Counted from the first letter of the stretch, positions 43,101-53,681 are shown. The stretch: 64,000 nucleotides of DNA from Craspedostauros australis (GCA_026770025.1 JAMXDE010000012.1:1736001-1800000), one strand, 5' to 3'. Notes: a model not told the origin generated them from the sequence alone. Translations and numbers: made by a program.

Positions 43101-44290
43101 GTAGCACGCTCAAGGCATTGCAGACGATCGTCAAGCAGTCCACAGAAGACGTGTCGCAGCTCTCGCGGGAAGAACAGCAGCAACCGATGCAATCGCAGCC
43201 GAGCGGCAACCTCAGCGACGATGAATCCGTCAGCTCCGAAATCGGTCGCCAGGTGGATAACATGATTCGCAGCGATCGTGAGGCCGCTGCCAAAGAATTG
43301 CGACGCGAGAACGACGAGTACCGCACCAAGATCACCAGCCTGCAAGCTGCTCTCAAGGAATCCGACACCACGATCGAGCTCATGCGCAAGGAACTCAGCA
43401 ATGTGGGCCAAAACGAAGAACTGGAAATCCACGTGCTACGCGCCGAAGTTCAGAGTCTGCAAACGCAATGCGCCACGAACATGTCGATTCTGGCGAAGAA
43501 GGAGCGAGAGCTTTCGGTTCTGAAATCCAGCCTCAGAATCGATGACGATGATGGCGGCTACATCTCTGACGATGCCAGCGACGAGGAAGACGAAGATCTC
43601 AGCTCCCTCGTCCCGCCAGGCTCGGTCGTATCATCTCCGTCCAGACTGGACGGATATGGAGCCAAGGAAACAGAAGCCTTAGCCACTATCCTGGCAGCGC
43701 AAGAAGGCATGCCTGCCGGCTATATGATGCAGCAATCGTCGCCATCGCCGCAACAGGAGGAGCCGCAGGGTCCGTCAGCTGAAGTGGAAGCCCTGAAGAA
43801 GGATGTCACCAAACTGGCCTCCGAACGCGAAGGTGTGCAGAAGGAGCTGCAGCGAGAGCGCGAATCGTTGGCTAATGCCAAGATGATCATTTCGTCGCTC
43901 GAAAAGGCGAACAAGAGCATGATGGAGGATTTGCGATCGCGGTTGCAGGACTCCAACACTGCCATCGCATCGTTGCTGGACAAGGGCATGGAACACGAGA
44001 CCACCACCAATTCTTTGCGCGCAGAGCTGGAGGCAATGAAGCAAGAGAAGGAACGCATCGCGCAAGAATATCAAGAGAAGGAGCGCGTCGCGCAAGAGTA
44101 CGAGGAGAAAATGCAAGCGCTGAAAGAGCAAAACAAACTTCTCGCATCGCAAAGCAATGAGACAGGTCCAAGTGTGAGTACCGACGTAACAGGCCCAACG
44201 ACGGTAATGGAGTCCTCAACAGCTGAGGATCATGTAACAGGCCCCATTTCGGAGGAGAAGAAGGAAGAAACAGTGGGTGCCGATGCTTGA
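40124..44290 (+). CDS. Large coiled-coil protein, function unknown
   Basis: A single exon of 1388 residues. The first ~470 residues are Ser/Thr/Ala/Asn-rich and probably disordered, with Arg-rich clusters (TSRRRAQRLAAAQNRK near the start). From ~480 onward the protein is mostly coiled coil, interrupted by a Pro/Ser-rich hinge at ~586-640 beginning with eight prolines, an Ala-rich stretch near 785 and an acidic linker near 1145-1165. Two similar segments, ENAKMIITSLETANSSL (~874) and ANAKMIISSLEKANKSM (~1250), show an internal duplication. Long rods of this kind are usually structural or motor-adaptor proteins, but no motor, GTPase or kinase domain is present. The frame is open upstream of 40124 but without an ATG, so this MM start is used. 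It converges with the DUF6824 gene. Confidence 0.85.
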   Translation: MMSQPLQRTSRRRAQRLAAAQNRKHQEMQQQRKYQQYSNAINGDDSSPSPSATASASVSISGSTSATTSNSKAKAKTRTKTLGMGTGAGMTRPRSRAPSPSISAAKSKSLAPINTANLSTSSSPALVSPLGSTSPRSGHSDIRSVTPTATSMAASSLSAKPASSEPSWEDYDAVMFRQPRNLPNSSASAFTTATPSATPSANGIDEYEVGATYRGRLGSKPQPIPLDEYGGDPSLRSVTAKNAVATRSQTNLIQSHSTDYTDPMSNRSSYRNTNAAGTDVGTGVSSNGSPLGMRVASKSGRNLTMGATPNTSNIGNTRGSASNSNSRSTSPVPPSHASSGVANKYGTNAAAGPFSSTAASVSSLTNASAATAQPYMSSTRGTMSDIERQHLSQTDAYQRRNTASSMSSVTSVSSAGLVAMIQALQQAQQKQANAIIRSNINIDSNAETSSTTSTTSSIMAKLPPPKNLTPDELTLWNTFQTTLEKNQDTNTRIVELKQIIADKDIELELRQKLPSDTATISQLEEQMKQAEERHTQEKQEYTQSLRAIQRVMADLTAEKEQDQEEFENKMRHLEEKYKKQMEKASSALSPPPPPPPPAPSLPSSASTTSPASSSSPSGASPPRPRTASLTSRSSPPPRSPSSVAPVTSHDEKLASRIAQLKAELMEAKKKQNAYLDEKAAMKRDFDKKSRRVTNLERDLKTQRFHHKKHVEEITKLKSQISQLESKAAEESPSSSSPPAKTARGTDRETMKLRTEVVRQSKRVESLRNENSNLKAQLEKSVEQMEAAVADAAAASAAAVASAAVANDRSMPTPGGSNAATHGATNSTGSSNDEKDAITREKNEQIQSLTRELNDAKRDLDETKLDLDQTVASLENAKMIITSLETANSSLSNDLRGKLKAKEEELTYARQESTDRKHRLDTLATELRDLQMQHDSMKNSQIAKKNLYAQQKALIRRLESNVTDLQSAAVVHEVSVSTGAMDSGNANHVSEILGSTLKALQTIVKQSTEDVSQLSREEQQQPMQSQPSGNLSDDESVSSEIGRQVDNMIRSDREAAAKELRRENDEYRTKITSLQAALKESDTTIELMRKELSNVGQNEELEIHVLRAEVQSLQTQCATNMSILAKKERELSVLKSSLRIDDDDGGYISDDASDEEDEDLSSLVPPGSVVSSPSRLDGYGAKETEALATILAAQEGMPAGYMMQQSSPSPQQEEPQGPSAEVEALKKDVTKLASEREGVQKELQRERESLANAKMIISSLEKANKSMMEDLRSRLQDSNTAIASLLDKGMEHETTTNSLRAELEAMKQEKERIAQEYQEKERVAQEYEEKMQALKEQNKLLASQSNETGPSVSTDVTGPTTVMESSTAEDHVTGPISEEKKEETVGADA

Positions 44291-44696
44291 AGTGTTTCCG
44301 TTCATCAAAGTGGAGCCTACGTATGTAACCAGGCGTCAATACACGGCATCGAATCATCTTCATGGCTAACACAAGTACGTAGAGTATATTTGGAAAGTAT
44401 AATAGCTCGTACCATACAGTATCAATTCAACACAGCGTCAGAGAGCGCGCGAAAGAGACAGAACGAAAGACCGTCGAGACAGATCATGTGAGCTGCGCTA
44501 CGAGTGGACTGGACGCCAGGGATAGATTGAGTTTGTCTACAAAAAATAGAACGTATTCTACACAATACGTTACTACGGTTCCCGATGACGAGTGTCACAA
44601 TGTGCTCAATTGCATCCATTAGTCCTGGCGATCTGTCGTGCTTCCCCCGAGGGGATGTGGGTGGCCCCAGTCCTTGTTTGGGCACGCCACACTACT
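44291..44696. other. Convergent 3' intergenic region
   Basis: No gene. An 8-bp stem AACGTATT/AATACGTT with a six-base loop lies at 44550-44571, and GTATAATAGCTCGTAC at ~44398. Function unclear. Confidence 0.5.
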
Positions 44697-46128
44697 TCAC
44701 TTGCTCTTGTGGCCGTCGCGTTCCCCTTTTGCGAGACTCGTCTTGGCGTTTCCAGATCTCTTCGCACAAGCTTGGGTTGATTGCTGCTTGTTCTTTTTCC
44801 TTTCCTGCTTCTTCTCTCCGGTCAGCTGGAGCCGGTTGTTGGCACTTCGAAAGCATTGCTGGATCTTGCGGACGATCTCTTTGTCGTTCAACTCAGCGTA
44901 GCAACCTGTCTTTCCTTCCATCGGCTTCAAAAATCTCCCACACAACAGAGTTTGGATGAGGAATTTAACGGCTTCGATGATCCTGGCCTTCTCTCGCTTT
45001 TCGTGTTTATTTCCTTTCTTCGCGTAGTATTCGGCACGCCTCTTCTTGATGTAGCCAACGAAGACCCTGCTTCCACGCGCGTTGATCCATTTCCCTCCTC
45101 GGTGGGAGAAGACATCGAAGTCTCGCAAATCATCTTCCAAAATGATGGCTCTTGCCTCACTCTCGTCGTTCCCGCTTCGGCTCACGGTGGTATCATCATC
45201 GTGGTGGTCTTCTTGGTGGTGGTCCTGGCGGCCATCATTGGGATCGTCCTCCACGTCGTCGGTGGGTGCCTTCGGGTCGTACGATACAGGGAGTGGCACG
45301 ATGACTTGTTCAGATGAAGCGAGTTTTTGTAATAACTTTGGCTTGTCTGAAGTGCAATCGATCTGGGGCATTGCCAATCCGGCCACCTCGCTCGCTTGAA
45401 GCGAATGGATATCGACCTCTTGATGCTCTATGATGGAATTGGCGACGGCAATCGAGTGTTGATGTTCGAAGTGGATGAGCGGCAAAAGATGAATGAGAAT
45501 CATGCAGATTGACACGGACGGATGGACACCCCCTGTCGCTTGCAAAAAAGGAGACACATTTGATGGCGTGGACATTAGAACACCTCCAGTTCGGCGCAGC
45601 GATCTCGGATTGAGAACGGCATTCGTGCTCGTACGCGTACGAGCTATGTACGAGACCGAACACGAGGACGAGGACGAGTTTCACTCTTGAGGCTCACTCA
45701 CCATCCTCCAATGAGGGGCATGCCAAGGGTTCGTAGTCCACTTTGGATGGGCTTGGTGGAATAATGTGGGTGCTGTTGAGGAGTCCAAGAAAATCGTCTT
45801 CGAGAGGAAGCGAACATGTCGCGCCAACGGGCGGCAACATGTGGTGGGAGTATTCGGAGCTGCTCTCATGGTTGATGTGTGGGATGGTTGGCGGGGTGGC
45901 ATTGGTGTGACTCGACACGATGTCCATGCACAGTTGGTTCGTTGTTGGAGTATGAGGTCGGGCGTCAGCGAATGCATCTCCTGTCCGACTTTCCAAGTCC
46001 TGCGCTAGAGTCGCGAGAGTTGGCGGATTGTCGTGTACTTTGGCATCTAGATCATCGTTGAATTCGAATGCAACGTATGGGTCCACGTCGGGATTCCACT
46101 CTCCGCTGGATTGGTTTGAATTCGACAT
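44697..46128 (-). CDS. DUF6824-domain protein
   Basis: Exons 46128..45702 and 45427..44697 (phase 1) give 385 residues from the MSNSN start. Residues 244-337 match the DUF6824 pattern that is abundant in diatoms: DFDVFSHRGG, a variable loop, GSRVFVGYIKKRRAEYY, KREKARIIEAV, GRFLK and CYAELNDKEIVRKIQQCFR. The usual motif begins DVLCGRGG; here the Cys and first Gly positions are Ser and His, so the loop is divergent. Residues 1-140 are acidic and Ser/Pro/His-rich, and the C-terminal ~45 residues are Lys-rich, suggesting a nuclear protein. DUF6824 proteins have been proposed as DNA-binding regulators, but this is not established. An alternative in-frame start at 46230 would add 34 basic residues, and a further 5' exon around 47119-47367 cannot be excluded. 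Confidence 0.78.
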
Positions 46129-47807
46129 GTTTTGCGGGTCGTTGATTTTGTGGCGGAGCTGTTTTGGTTTTGCGAATTTTGATTTTGTGAGCGGTTTCGT
46201 TTTGAGAGCATAATTGTCTGATCCCCACATGCTCCCTCCTCGCCTCGTCTTGCATGCTCTTCCTCTTGTCGTTAAGCACGAAGGCTCACATGGTTGCCAC
46301 CGGGCCTCTGGATGCAGCGCTCGTGGGCTTTGTGGCTGGGTATCGATTGTTCTGCATTGTTTATCCATGTGCGCATTGTTCGACCCGTGACATTCAAACA
46401 CGGCTGAGCTCATTCATTTTGTGATTGTTCTGTTGCTCAGATTTGTCGGAGGGAATCTGTGGGTGTTTGTTCTCCTTCGTTGACATTTGAATCCAAGAAT
46501 TCTGAAAGAACGAAACATCAGACATCAGAACATTTTGAAAGGGGTGGTGAACAAGCAAAGATGGCCGCCCGCGTGGGAGACCATCGCGTGTATCGTCCTG
46601 TCGTGGTTCTCGACTTGATGATACGGGCGGCGTCGACGCGCTCCGCTGTGATTCTGTCTTGCACTCGTCTGGTGCCTCCATGGAACAGTACGCTTCTGTG
46701 TGGGCGTTGGTGTTGATGGCGGCATTCCATTGCTGTACGAGTGTTCAGGAGCAGCTGGATGCGTCCGCGTGTTTCGGCGAAAAGTGTGAGAGACGCGAAG
46801 GACCACGAGGGTGGAGATGGAGAAGATTCTTGTGCCAGAGTGTGTTCTGGATCATGATGGGTGAGTCCCAGTATCATGGATCGGAGTGATGGGAAGCCGT
46901 TCGTTCTTGTTCCCCAGAAGACACCACAAACAGAACGATGGAAACAGCAGCGAGGAGGCAGAACAAACCAGAACTTCTTTCGGAATGGAATGTCTTTGCC
47001 TTTGCCTTTGCACTTGCATTCGGATGTTGCCAACGTTGCACTTGCATTTGGACCTGTAGTCGTAGGTGCTCGTACGTCCCAACAGGGAGTTGATTACGCA
47101 CGAAGCCCAAAGACATACCTGCGGCGAAAGGTTCAATGGTCCTTCTGCCGGCATCTTCTCCAGTTGGCGGCGTAATTCCGTGATGGCTCCATGGCTTCGG
47201 ACGGGAAGTGCTGTGTTCTGAACGCGCCGAACACTTTCAGCGACAACGCTGATCGATCCACTCGTCGTGGATGAGAACAGGACGACGTGATGCGGATGAC
47301 AACGATCTTCTTTGGATCCGCGTCTGGGTTGCTGCCATCGATGGGCTGTATCATTCTTGCTTGACATCTTGTTCTGTGTTGTTGTGGTGGTTGCTGTTCC
47401 ATGGAAAAAGAACTTTCTTTTTTGGCGCCACGGTTTCGTGACTCGAATCACGCGCTGGATGTGAAATACAATTCGAACTCTGAAGATATAACGCATAGTG
47501 AAAATTGTAAACGTTGATAACGTCTGGTCGTTCGAAAATGAGCAGATTCTTGCGGTTTTGTGTCTGAGCGAAAACAAATAATGCAACGCCATATTAACGC
47601 TTTATTACAATGCGTGACACGTGATCAAGATTGGCTACAGGGGCGAGGATGTCGCATCGTTCCTCTCTGTTGGTTGTGAGATGGCGTCATTGTTGTTGGT
47701 GAGCTTGTGCACAGAAACGAAAAAATCTTCTTGTGCGAAAACAACAAAACAACAACAATAGCACAACACACAGGTTTGCCCCCATAACAATCGGAGGAGT
47801 TCCAGCC
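46129..47807. promoter_or_regulatory. Divergent intergenic region with possible extra 5' exons
   Basis: 1.7 kb between DUF6824 (-) and the dynamin-like gene (+). The minus strand has a candidate exon (47119-47367) and an acceptor-like TTTCGTTCTTTCAG near 46500, but no complete splice chain could be closed without stops. The plus strand has nothing convincing. Confidence 0.45.
47119..47367 (-). CDS. Candidate coding exon of unknown gene (possible 5' exon of the DUF6824 gene)
   Basis: ATG at 47367 followed by 83 open codons, ending at CAG|GTATGT in phase 0. The peptide is basic (begins MSSKNDTAHRWQQPRRG) and carries no known domain. The downstream exon was not identified. A first exon of the DUF6824 gene or of a separate gene are equally possible, and chance cannot be excluded. 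Confidence 0.25.
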
Positions 47808-50139
47808 ATGAGTTCAAGCAAATTCGAGATCAGGATCGCCGTGTTGGGCTACGTCAGGTACGGTTGGGGTTCATTCCTACTTGCCATCAACACACGGATG
47901 TACATCATCACATGCCACGACCTCACCGACAACTGTGCTGCTCGTCTCCCTGTCTCATTCTCCCGTTTTCTCTTCATCATTTCTGCCGCCATACTCGTAC
48001 AGTGTGGGCAAGTCCACCGTTCTCAATGCCTTGCTCGGCGAGAGATACAGCGAGGTTTCCATGAAACGAACCACGGCTGGCATCAACTACTTCAAGATCA
48101 TCAAGGCACCTCAGCATGGTGCCACAGATATCCCTCCGGCCGACGTGGTTGCCAGTATGGCTCAAGATGAAAGCCACAACGAGGAGGAGAAGAAGTGCGA
48201 AGAACTTGCCCCCGATACCACCAGCGAAGGCGCACACGTCGATGGCATCCAGTCAGCTGAATCGACGCTCGAGACCATCCGGCACGACAATCAGATTCTG
48301 CGCGCCAGCAACTGCATTCAAACGAAGACCTTCGCAATCCAGACCGACAGGTCGATCATTTCCATGAGGGATGACACCAGCCTCGTGTTCATTGACATCC
48401 CTGGAATCAACGAAGCTGGAACAGACAGCATCTACGAGAAGTGGGTGTCGGAGCACTGGGCGACCTTCGACGCTGTCATCGTCGTCATGGACGCGCTTCA
48501 GGGTGTCAATACAGATGAGCAGGTCAACATCCTCGAGTTCGTCCAAACGCACAACACCAAGCACAAGAACATTCCTGTCATCGTGGCCGGGAACAAGGTC
48601 GACGAGCCGGATGACAGGGAGCAAAAGGAGCTCGCCGCCGAGGTGCAAGCGAAGGTGCAGCAGATCTTCGGCAAAGGTTGTGGTGATGAAGAGCTGAAGA
48701 AGGTAAACGAAGCGAGCAGCAAGGGCGGTCACCGTAAGATGGAGGGCAATGGAAAGAAGTCCTTCGCAGCCTTTGTTCATATTTCCGCCATGCAAGCGTT
48801 CCTCTATCGGTCGGTCTTCGGTCGCTCCATCGAAGACTTGAAGAAGCTCGATATGGACCTCATTGGGCGGATTGGCGAGGACGAAGTAGGCCGGTTCAAG
48901 TGGAGGAAGATGACCGATGAAAACAAGATCAAGCTCGTGCATGCCGCTGTCCAGAACAAGGACGACTACGACGAGCGCATGAAGAGCACCAATTTCAACA
49001 CGCTCCTGGCAGTGCTGGAATACGCCCTCGGTGGCGAAGCGGTGCAAGCTCATCTGATCAAGAAGCAGCTGGAGTGCGAGCTGGCAGAATTGCCCTGCGT
49101 CAAGCTGCAGAAAGGAGATCTCTACAAGTGTCTTCGTGGCATTCACGACAAGTGCGTCGGGCTCGGCACGCGAAGCACCATCGTCCAAAACGCCTTCAAG
49201 ACATTCCATGAACAGGATAAAAAGAAGGCGATTGATGATCTAGATGCTCGGCTTATGCAGGAGAGCATTGGATCTTGTATGGGGCGCCTCTCCGAGTATG
49301 GCGCTCTGTGCGAGTATCTTGGATGGGCGAAAGAGAAGCAATGGGTGACCATCCATATGCAGAAACTGTTGAGACAGCTATTCACCATCATCAGTAACAA
49401 GTGTGCTGCGTGGAATGTTGCAAGTTGGCACAACGACTGCGTTGAACCGTCGTGGTCGAGAAGGCCGAAAGTCCCCAAACCGTGGAGCAGCCTTTCACCA
49501 AGGAGCTGGATCATCATCTTTGAGTCCTTGCTGCTCTTCATGAATGAGATGTGCATCCTTGAATGTTTCGGTCGCGAAAAGTTAGTTTTGCATGAGCAAA
49601 TCTCCCAAATGCGGATGCTCTGCGACGGCACAGGCTTGTGGGATTGCAACGCGCCCTGTGCAAGACTATCAGGCCACCATCCCCACAGACGAAATTGCGA
49701 GGGGATGGCTACGTCAGATCGTTGCAAGACCTGCACTGCTAACGACACGGCCAAAACGTACAACGCCATGGCGAAGAAGGTTGCCGAGGCCATGAAGGGA
49801 AGTTTCAAGGACGGCAGGTTCGTTCCGCTTGAACCCTCTCATTACGTCGAATCCGTGAATGTCACGATGCCGCCAACCCCAATCGACACCAGGCATTTCG
49901 GTCATACTTTGTGGGTCTATGTCAAATACCGCAACGGCACCGCATCTTCTTTGGCTCATTTTTCAGGCATTGGTAGCAGTGCGAGACGCAACGATGGTTT
50001 GTTGGAGCGGAGGCTTTCGGTGAAGAGGCAGCAGTCCAAGGCGAACCACACAGACGCTGCAACATCCACGTCCGCCGATGGACAGCCACCGCAGAAGAAG
50101 TGCAGGGTCACACGTAAGTCACTGCGAACCAGAAAGTAA
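47808..50139 (+). CDS. Dynamin-superfamily-like GTPase
   Basis: Exons 47808..47857 and 48003..50139 (phase 2) give 728 residues. The short first exon encodes 17 residues and the intron lies inside the P-loop: splicing produces GYVSVGKST (14-22). Further motifs: G2 region KRTTAGINYF, G3 DIPG (~147), G4 NKVD (~214) and a G5-like ISAM. The G domain carries a charged insertion (about 45-100) between G1 and G3. The middle (about 270-500) is helical and could be a stalk. The region around 520-620 is Trp/Cys-rich, and the C-terminus is basic (KKCRVTRKS). No PH domain, paddle or membrane anchor is visible, so membrane remodelling is inferred only from the G domain. The GTPase most resembles dynamin/GBP-type large GTPases that lack assigned function in algae. 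Converges with the flavoprotein gene. Confidence 0.85.
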
Positions 50140-50618
50140 GACAACTGAGACAGCCACCTTTGCCAGTACTCTCCAACTGAGCCAAACAGAGCAGAGCTGC
50201 GTAATTGCTACGGGCAAGTGTGCGTGTGCGTGTGTGTGCTAAAGTTGAGTTTAGCCCATTGAGAGGGCCCATGGAAGGTCCCATGGGATTGTGAGCTTAT
50301 TCTACTGTGGTCTTGACTTTACGTCAAGTTCGCTAAATGTTGCGTGCGTCGCGGGCGCTCCTAATCGTGGCGTTGCTGACGCAGCGGCGTGCTGGTTCGG
50401 GTTTGGTGTCGTATCGATCAGCTGGACTAATTCATGATAACACTGCGGAATTGTGATAACTACGTTATTAAGTGTAGGATGAATATCATACTCTGTGCAA
50501 ACTTGTGGAATGCTCTGCCATTCGAGCAGAGAATCGCCCATGCTTGTACGACAAACGACTGCAATATCTAGGCTTCAAGAGATGATCATGGCGGCGGCTG
50601 CATGCACTTGATCGTGGG
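50140..50618. other. Convergent 3' intergenic region
   Basis: No gene. Contains a GTGTGCGTGTGTG run and a CCCATGG/CCATGGG stem at 50268-50287, too short to interpret. Confidence 0.5.
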
Positions 50619-52310
50619 TTACACTTCTGCTGATGGTATCCTCTTGGAATCGTCTGGAAGAGACGGCGGCGAGCGTTGTCCCGCGATGTAGGCAGCGGCC
50701 GACGTTCCTGCCACGAAACCTGTGCCCCAGCAATTCAAGAAGTTATAGCCGCCCGTGACGCCGTCGACGTTGATGACTTCGCCGCAGAAGAACAGTCCCG
50801 GACAGAGCTTGGATGCCATGGTTCTCATCTCCACCTGCTTGAGATCGACACCGCCGGCCGTGACGAACTCCTCCTTGAAAGTGCCCTTCCCCGTGGTTTC
50901 CACGGAGCATGCGACGAGGTTGGTGGCGAGGCTTCGGATGTTCTTCTTCCTGGCGTTGCCCCAGACGTCGTCATCGGTAAATCCGCTGGCACGACAGAGG
51001 GAGGCCCACAATCGGCGGGGGATGGAGTTGTCGCGAATGGGGCATCCGCTGACCAACTTGCGCTTTGGTTTGGCAGGTCCCACACGATTGAGGATATCGA
51101 CGATGCGCTCGACGTTCGTGCCAAAGACTCCCACGTCCCAGTTGATCTTGATGTGGGATCGGTAGTTGATTTCCTTGAATTCTCTCGCTGCGAATGCGGA
51201 GAGACGCAGCACGGCCGGTCCAGACACCCCGTGATGCGTGATGAGCAACGGTCCTTCTTGGTATTGCCTGTTGGACAGCGAAACGCGAGCGTTGGGAACG
51301 GACAACCCCTGCAGATCATGAAGCAACCCACCTTCTTTGATGTCCAACTTGCAGTTCAGCGTGAAGAGGGATGGCACCGGCGTGACGATATCATGCCCCA
51401 GTTGCTTCGCGAGATCGTACCCGCCCAGCGCTGACCCGGTCGCCAAGATGACAGAATCGTAGTCTTCGTTCGTTCCGTCTTTGTGAGTGATGCGGAACCT
51501 GGTACTTGCACTGGTGCTGCTCTCGCTGTCACTGCTGCTGCGATGGTCGTCCGAGATGAGTTCCACCGACTCTACCTTCTGACGCGTCCGTATCTTCACT
51601 CCGGCGTCGTAGGCCGAATCGATCAACGCATCAATGACCGTCTGCGAATCATCGGTGACGGGGAACATGCGGCCGTCCGCCTCCGTCTTGAGCTCCACAC
51701 CGCGGTATTCGAACCAATCCCTCGCCATCGTGGGCGTGAATCGTTTGTGGAACAGGCCCGTGAGTTCCTTGTTGCCGCGCGGGTACCCCGAGAGGATGGT
51801 GGGCGTGGTCTTGGTGGTGTCGTGCATGACGTTGCATCGTCCGCCGCCCGAGATCTTGACCTTACTGAGCGTCTTTCCGGTGGCCTCGAGAACGGTGACG
51901 CGCACGTTGGACGATGCTGCGGGCTCGGCGGCTGCGATGGAAGCGAAGATCCCGGACGCGCCGCCGCCCAGCACTGCGATGTTGGCTGCGCGGGTTTTGC
52001 CAGAGCTGCTCGTACCAGTTTGGGTACGACGACTGTTGCGATCACGACCACGAGCAGTACTTTCATTGCCGCCGTCGCTGTCACCGCGGCGCTGAACTAG
52101 CAGCGATCCCAGTCGACGCTTTCTTCCTCTATTGTGCTGCACGTCAGCTGAATGATGATCGTGCGATGCATGCTGGCTGCTGCAGTGGTTGAGGTTGTTG
52201 AAACAATTGAGATAGTTGGGATGGTTGGGATGTACGAGTGCAAAGGCAGCCGCACTGGAAATCCACGAGACGCTTCCCACTCCGACAACCACGGCTTCCC
52301 AACAACGCAT
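50619..52310 (-). CDS. HI0933/BaiN-type FAD-dependent oxidoreductase, probably plastid-targeted
   Basis: A single exon of 563 residues from the MRCWEAV start. The N-terminal FAD-binding fold starts IAVLGGGASG (115-120) and continues to VLEATGKTLSKVKISGGGRCN, the hallmark of HI0933-like flavoproteins. Later family blocks are RGVELKTEADGRMFPVTDDS, VILATGSALGGYDLAKQLGH, LLITHHGVSGPAVLRLSAF, FVTAGGVDLKQVEMRTM, GLFFCGEVINVDGVTGGYN and the closing NCWGTGFVAG. Bacterial relatives include YhiN and BaiN; physiological substrates are mostly unknown. Residues 1-23 are hydrophobic and end SSAAAFALVHP, an ASAFAP-like junction (A22/F23), followed by an Asn/His-rich transit-like stretch. Upstream in-frame ATGs would bury the signal peptide, so they were not used. 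Length agrees with the bacterial family (about 400 residues) plus a long presequence. Diverges from FTR. Confidence 0.92.
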   Translation of the reverse strand: MRCWEAVVVGVGSVSWISSAAAFALVHPNHPNYLNCFNNLNHCSSQHASHDHHSADVQHNRGRKRRLGSLLVQRRGDSDGGNESTARGRDRNSRRTQTGTSSSGKTRAANIAVLGGGASGIFASIAAAEPAASSNVRVTVLEATGKTLSKVKISGGGRCNVMHDTTKTTPTILSGYPRGNKELTGLFHKRFTPTMARDWFEYRGVELKTEADGRMFPVTDDSQTVIDALIDSAYDAGVKIRTRQKVESVELISDDHRSSSDSESSTSASTRFRITHKDGTNEDYDSVILATGSALGGYDLAKQLGHDIVTPVPSLFTLNCKLDIKEGGLLHDLQGLSVPNARVSLSNRQYQEGPLLITHHGVSGPAVLRLSAFAAREFKEINYRSHIKINWDVGVFGTNVERIVDILNRVGPAKPKRKLVSGCPIRDNSIPRRLWASLCRASGFTDDDVWGNARKKNIRSLATNLVACSVETTGKGTFKEEFVTAGGVDLKQVEMRTMASKLCPGLFFCGEVINVDGVTGGYNFLNCWGTGFVAGTSAAAYIAGQRSPPSLPDDSKRIPSAEV

Positions 52311-53681
52311 TGCGGCGCGATCGTCAGGTCTTCGCACGAATGTGGATCCTTGAAATGTCGATGGAAACACGAAACGTCCTGCTGCGTTCATGGGGTTGAT
52401 GCTGGCTTCGCCTGTACTCTGTGAAGTCCTCTCTAGAGTGCTTGGATGGCGCGAGTAGTCGTAGAGCGGAGCAGAGTACTCTGCTTTTTGTTTGTGCAGT
52501 GTGACCTTGTGGTGGTCATGTGTGGGCAATGCGGGTGCCGATGCGCAATCCACGATCCGCAGATCGTGGAGGCAGCATCGCGAAATGGCGGGAAGCTTGT
52601 TGATGTGTCGGTCGGTTGGTTGGTCGTGATGGGTACTTCCGTAGTTTTGGATTGCTCCAGTCGTTGATGCCGAGGCTCCATCATATTGGAATCGCACTAA
52701 TCAAATAGACACGAAAAGTCGTTTCTGTCGAATGTTTGTGACGTCATTTGAGCGTAGTCTCATGCACACGTGGGTTGCGACACCACGATTCTGCCGTGAT
52801 GATGTGTGTGTTGAGGCTGGGGAATTCACTTTTTCGAGCAGTTGGTCTGTTTGCGCTGTTGTTTTGCGCGTTGTGATTGGTGCCCGAAACAACGAAAGGA
52901 AAGAGGCGCCCTTGACACCTTTTGGTGCGCTGACACGTTTTAGTGTTTCATGCGGTCTCTTTTGCTGCTGTTGCCTGGCGTCGTTGTTGATGGAAAAAGG
53001 ATCCGACTGATGTACACAACTCATAATAGGATCAACGAATGCACCTACATCCCAACCAACACTCGAAAGACGACTCTCAGACGTTCGAAGGTATCACAAC
53101 ACACAGGCTATTCTGCTCAACACAAGTGCATTAGACAAGCAAGGGTGAGTATGGGCTGACGAAGTGCAAGGATGGCTCTTTGGATACTGCGCGTGCGATT
53201 GCTGTGGCAGCGGTGGTTGCCACCGTTGTTGCCATTGTTGATGTCAAAGATACGGTCACGAACCACGACGACCACATCGCTGGTTTCTTCGTCCAATCCG
53301 ACGCTGCGAGTTGACTTGGAAGGACGATGCTGTCCACCATGGATCAATGTCTGATCACTGTCTCATGATGGACTCATGGTGGACTCAGGACGAACCCACT
53401 GGCTCTGCACACCGATGCCTTCACTTTTCTGTCAATTGATGCATTGTGCTCCCAAACTCGCATTCTCATGCCCATGCCCATGCTCACACCCATGCCACCA
53501 CCACCACCACCACCAACAACAACAACATTAACAACAACAGAAGCAAAGCAAACCGAATCGGGCTCACAGCAGTAAAGACGCTCAAGAAGTCGATACACCG
53601 CAAGAGTACTCCAGTGCAACACCACACTTTCCTCCTACAATCCCGAATAAATTCCATCACAGTCAAATTCCATTCGCAATC
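52311..53681. promoter_or_regulatory. Divergent intergenic region (flavoprotein / FTR)
   Basis: 1.37 kb between divergent starts of two plastid-type genes. Contains GAGTACTC palindromes at 52474 and 53604, and a CCA/ACA microsatellite at ~53497-53540. No gene supported. Confidence 0.5.

Noticed and set aside
52311-52697. Longer N-terminus for the HI0933 flavoprotein
   Set aside because: Upstream ATGs would bury the signal peptide with its AAAF-A junction.
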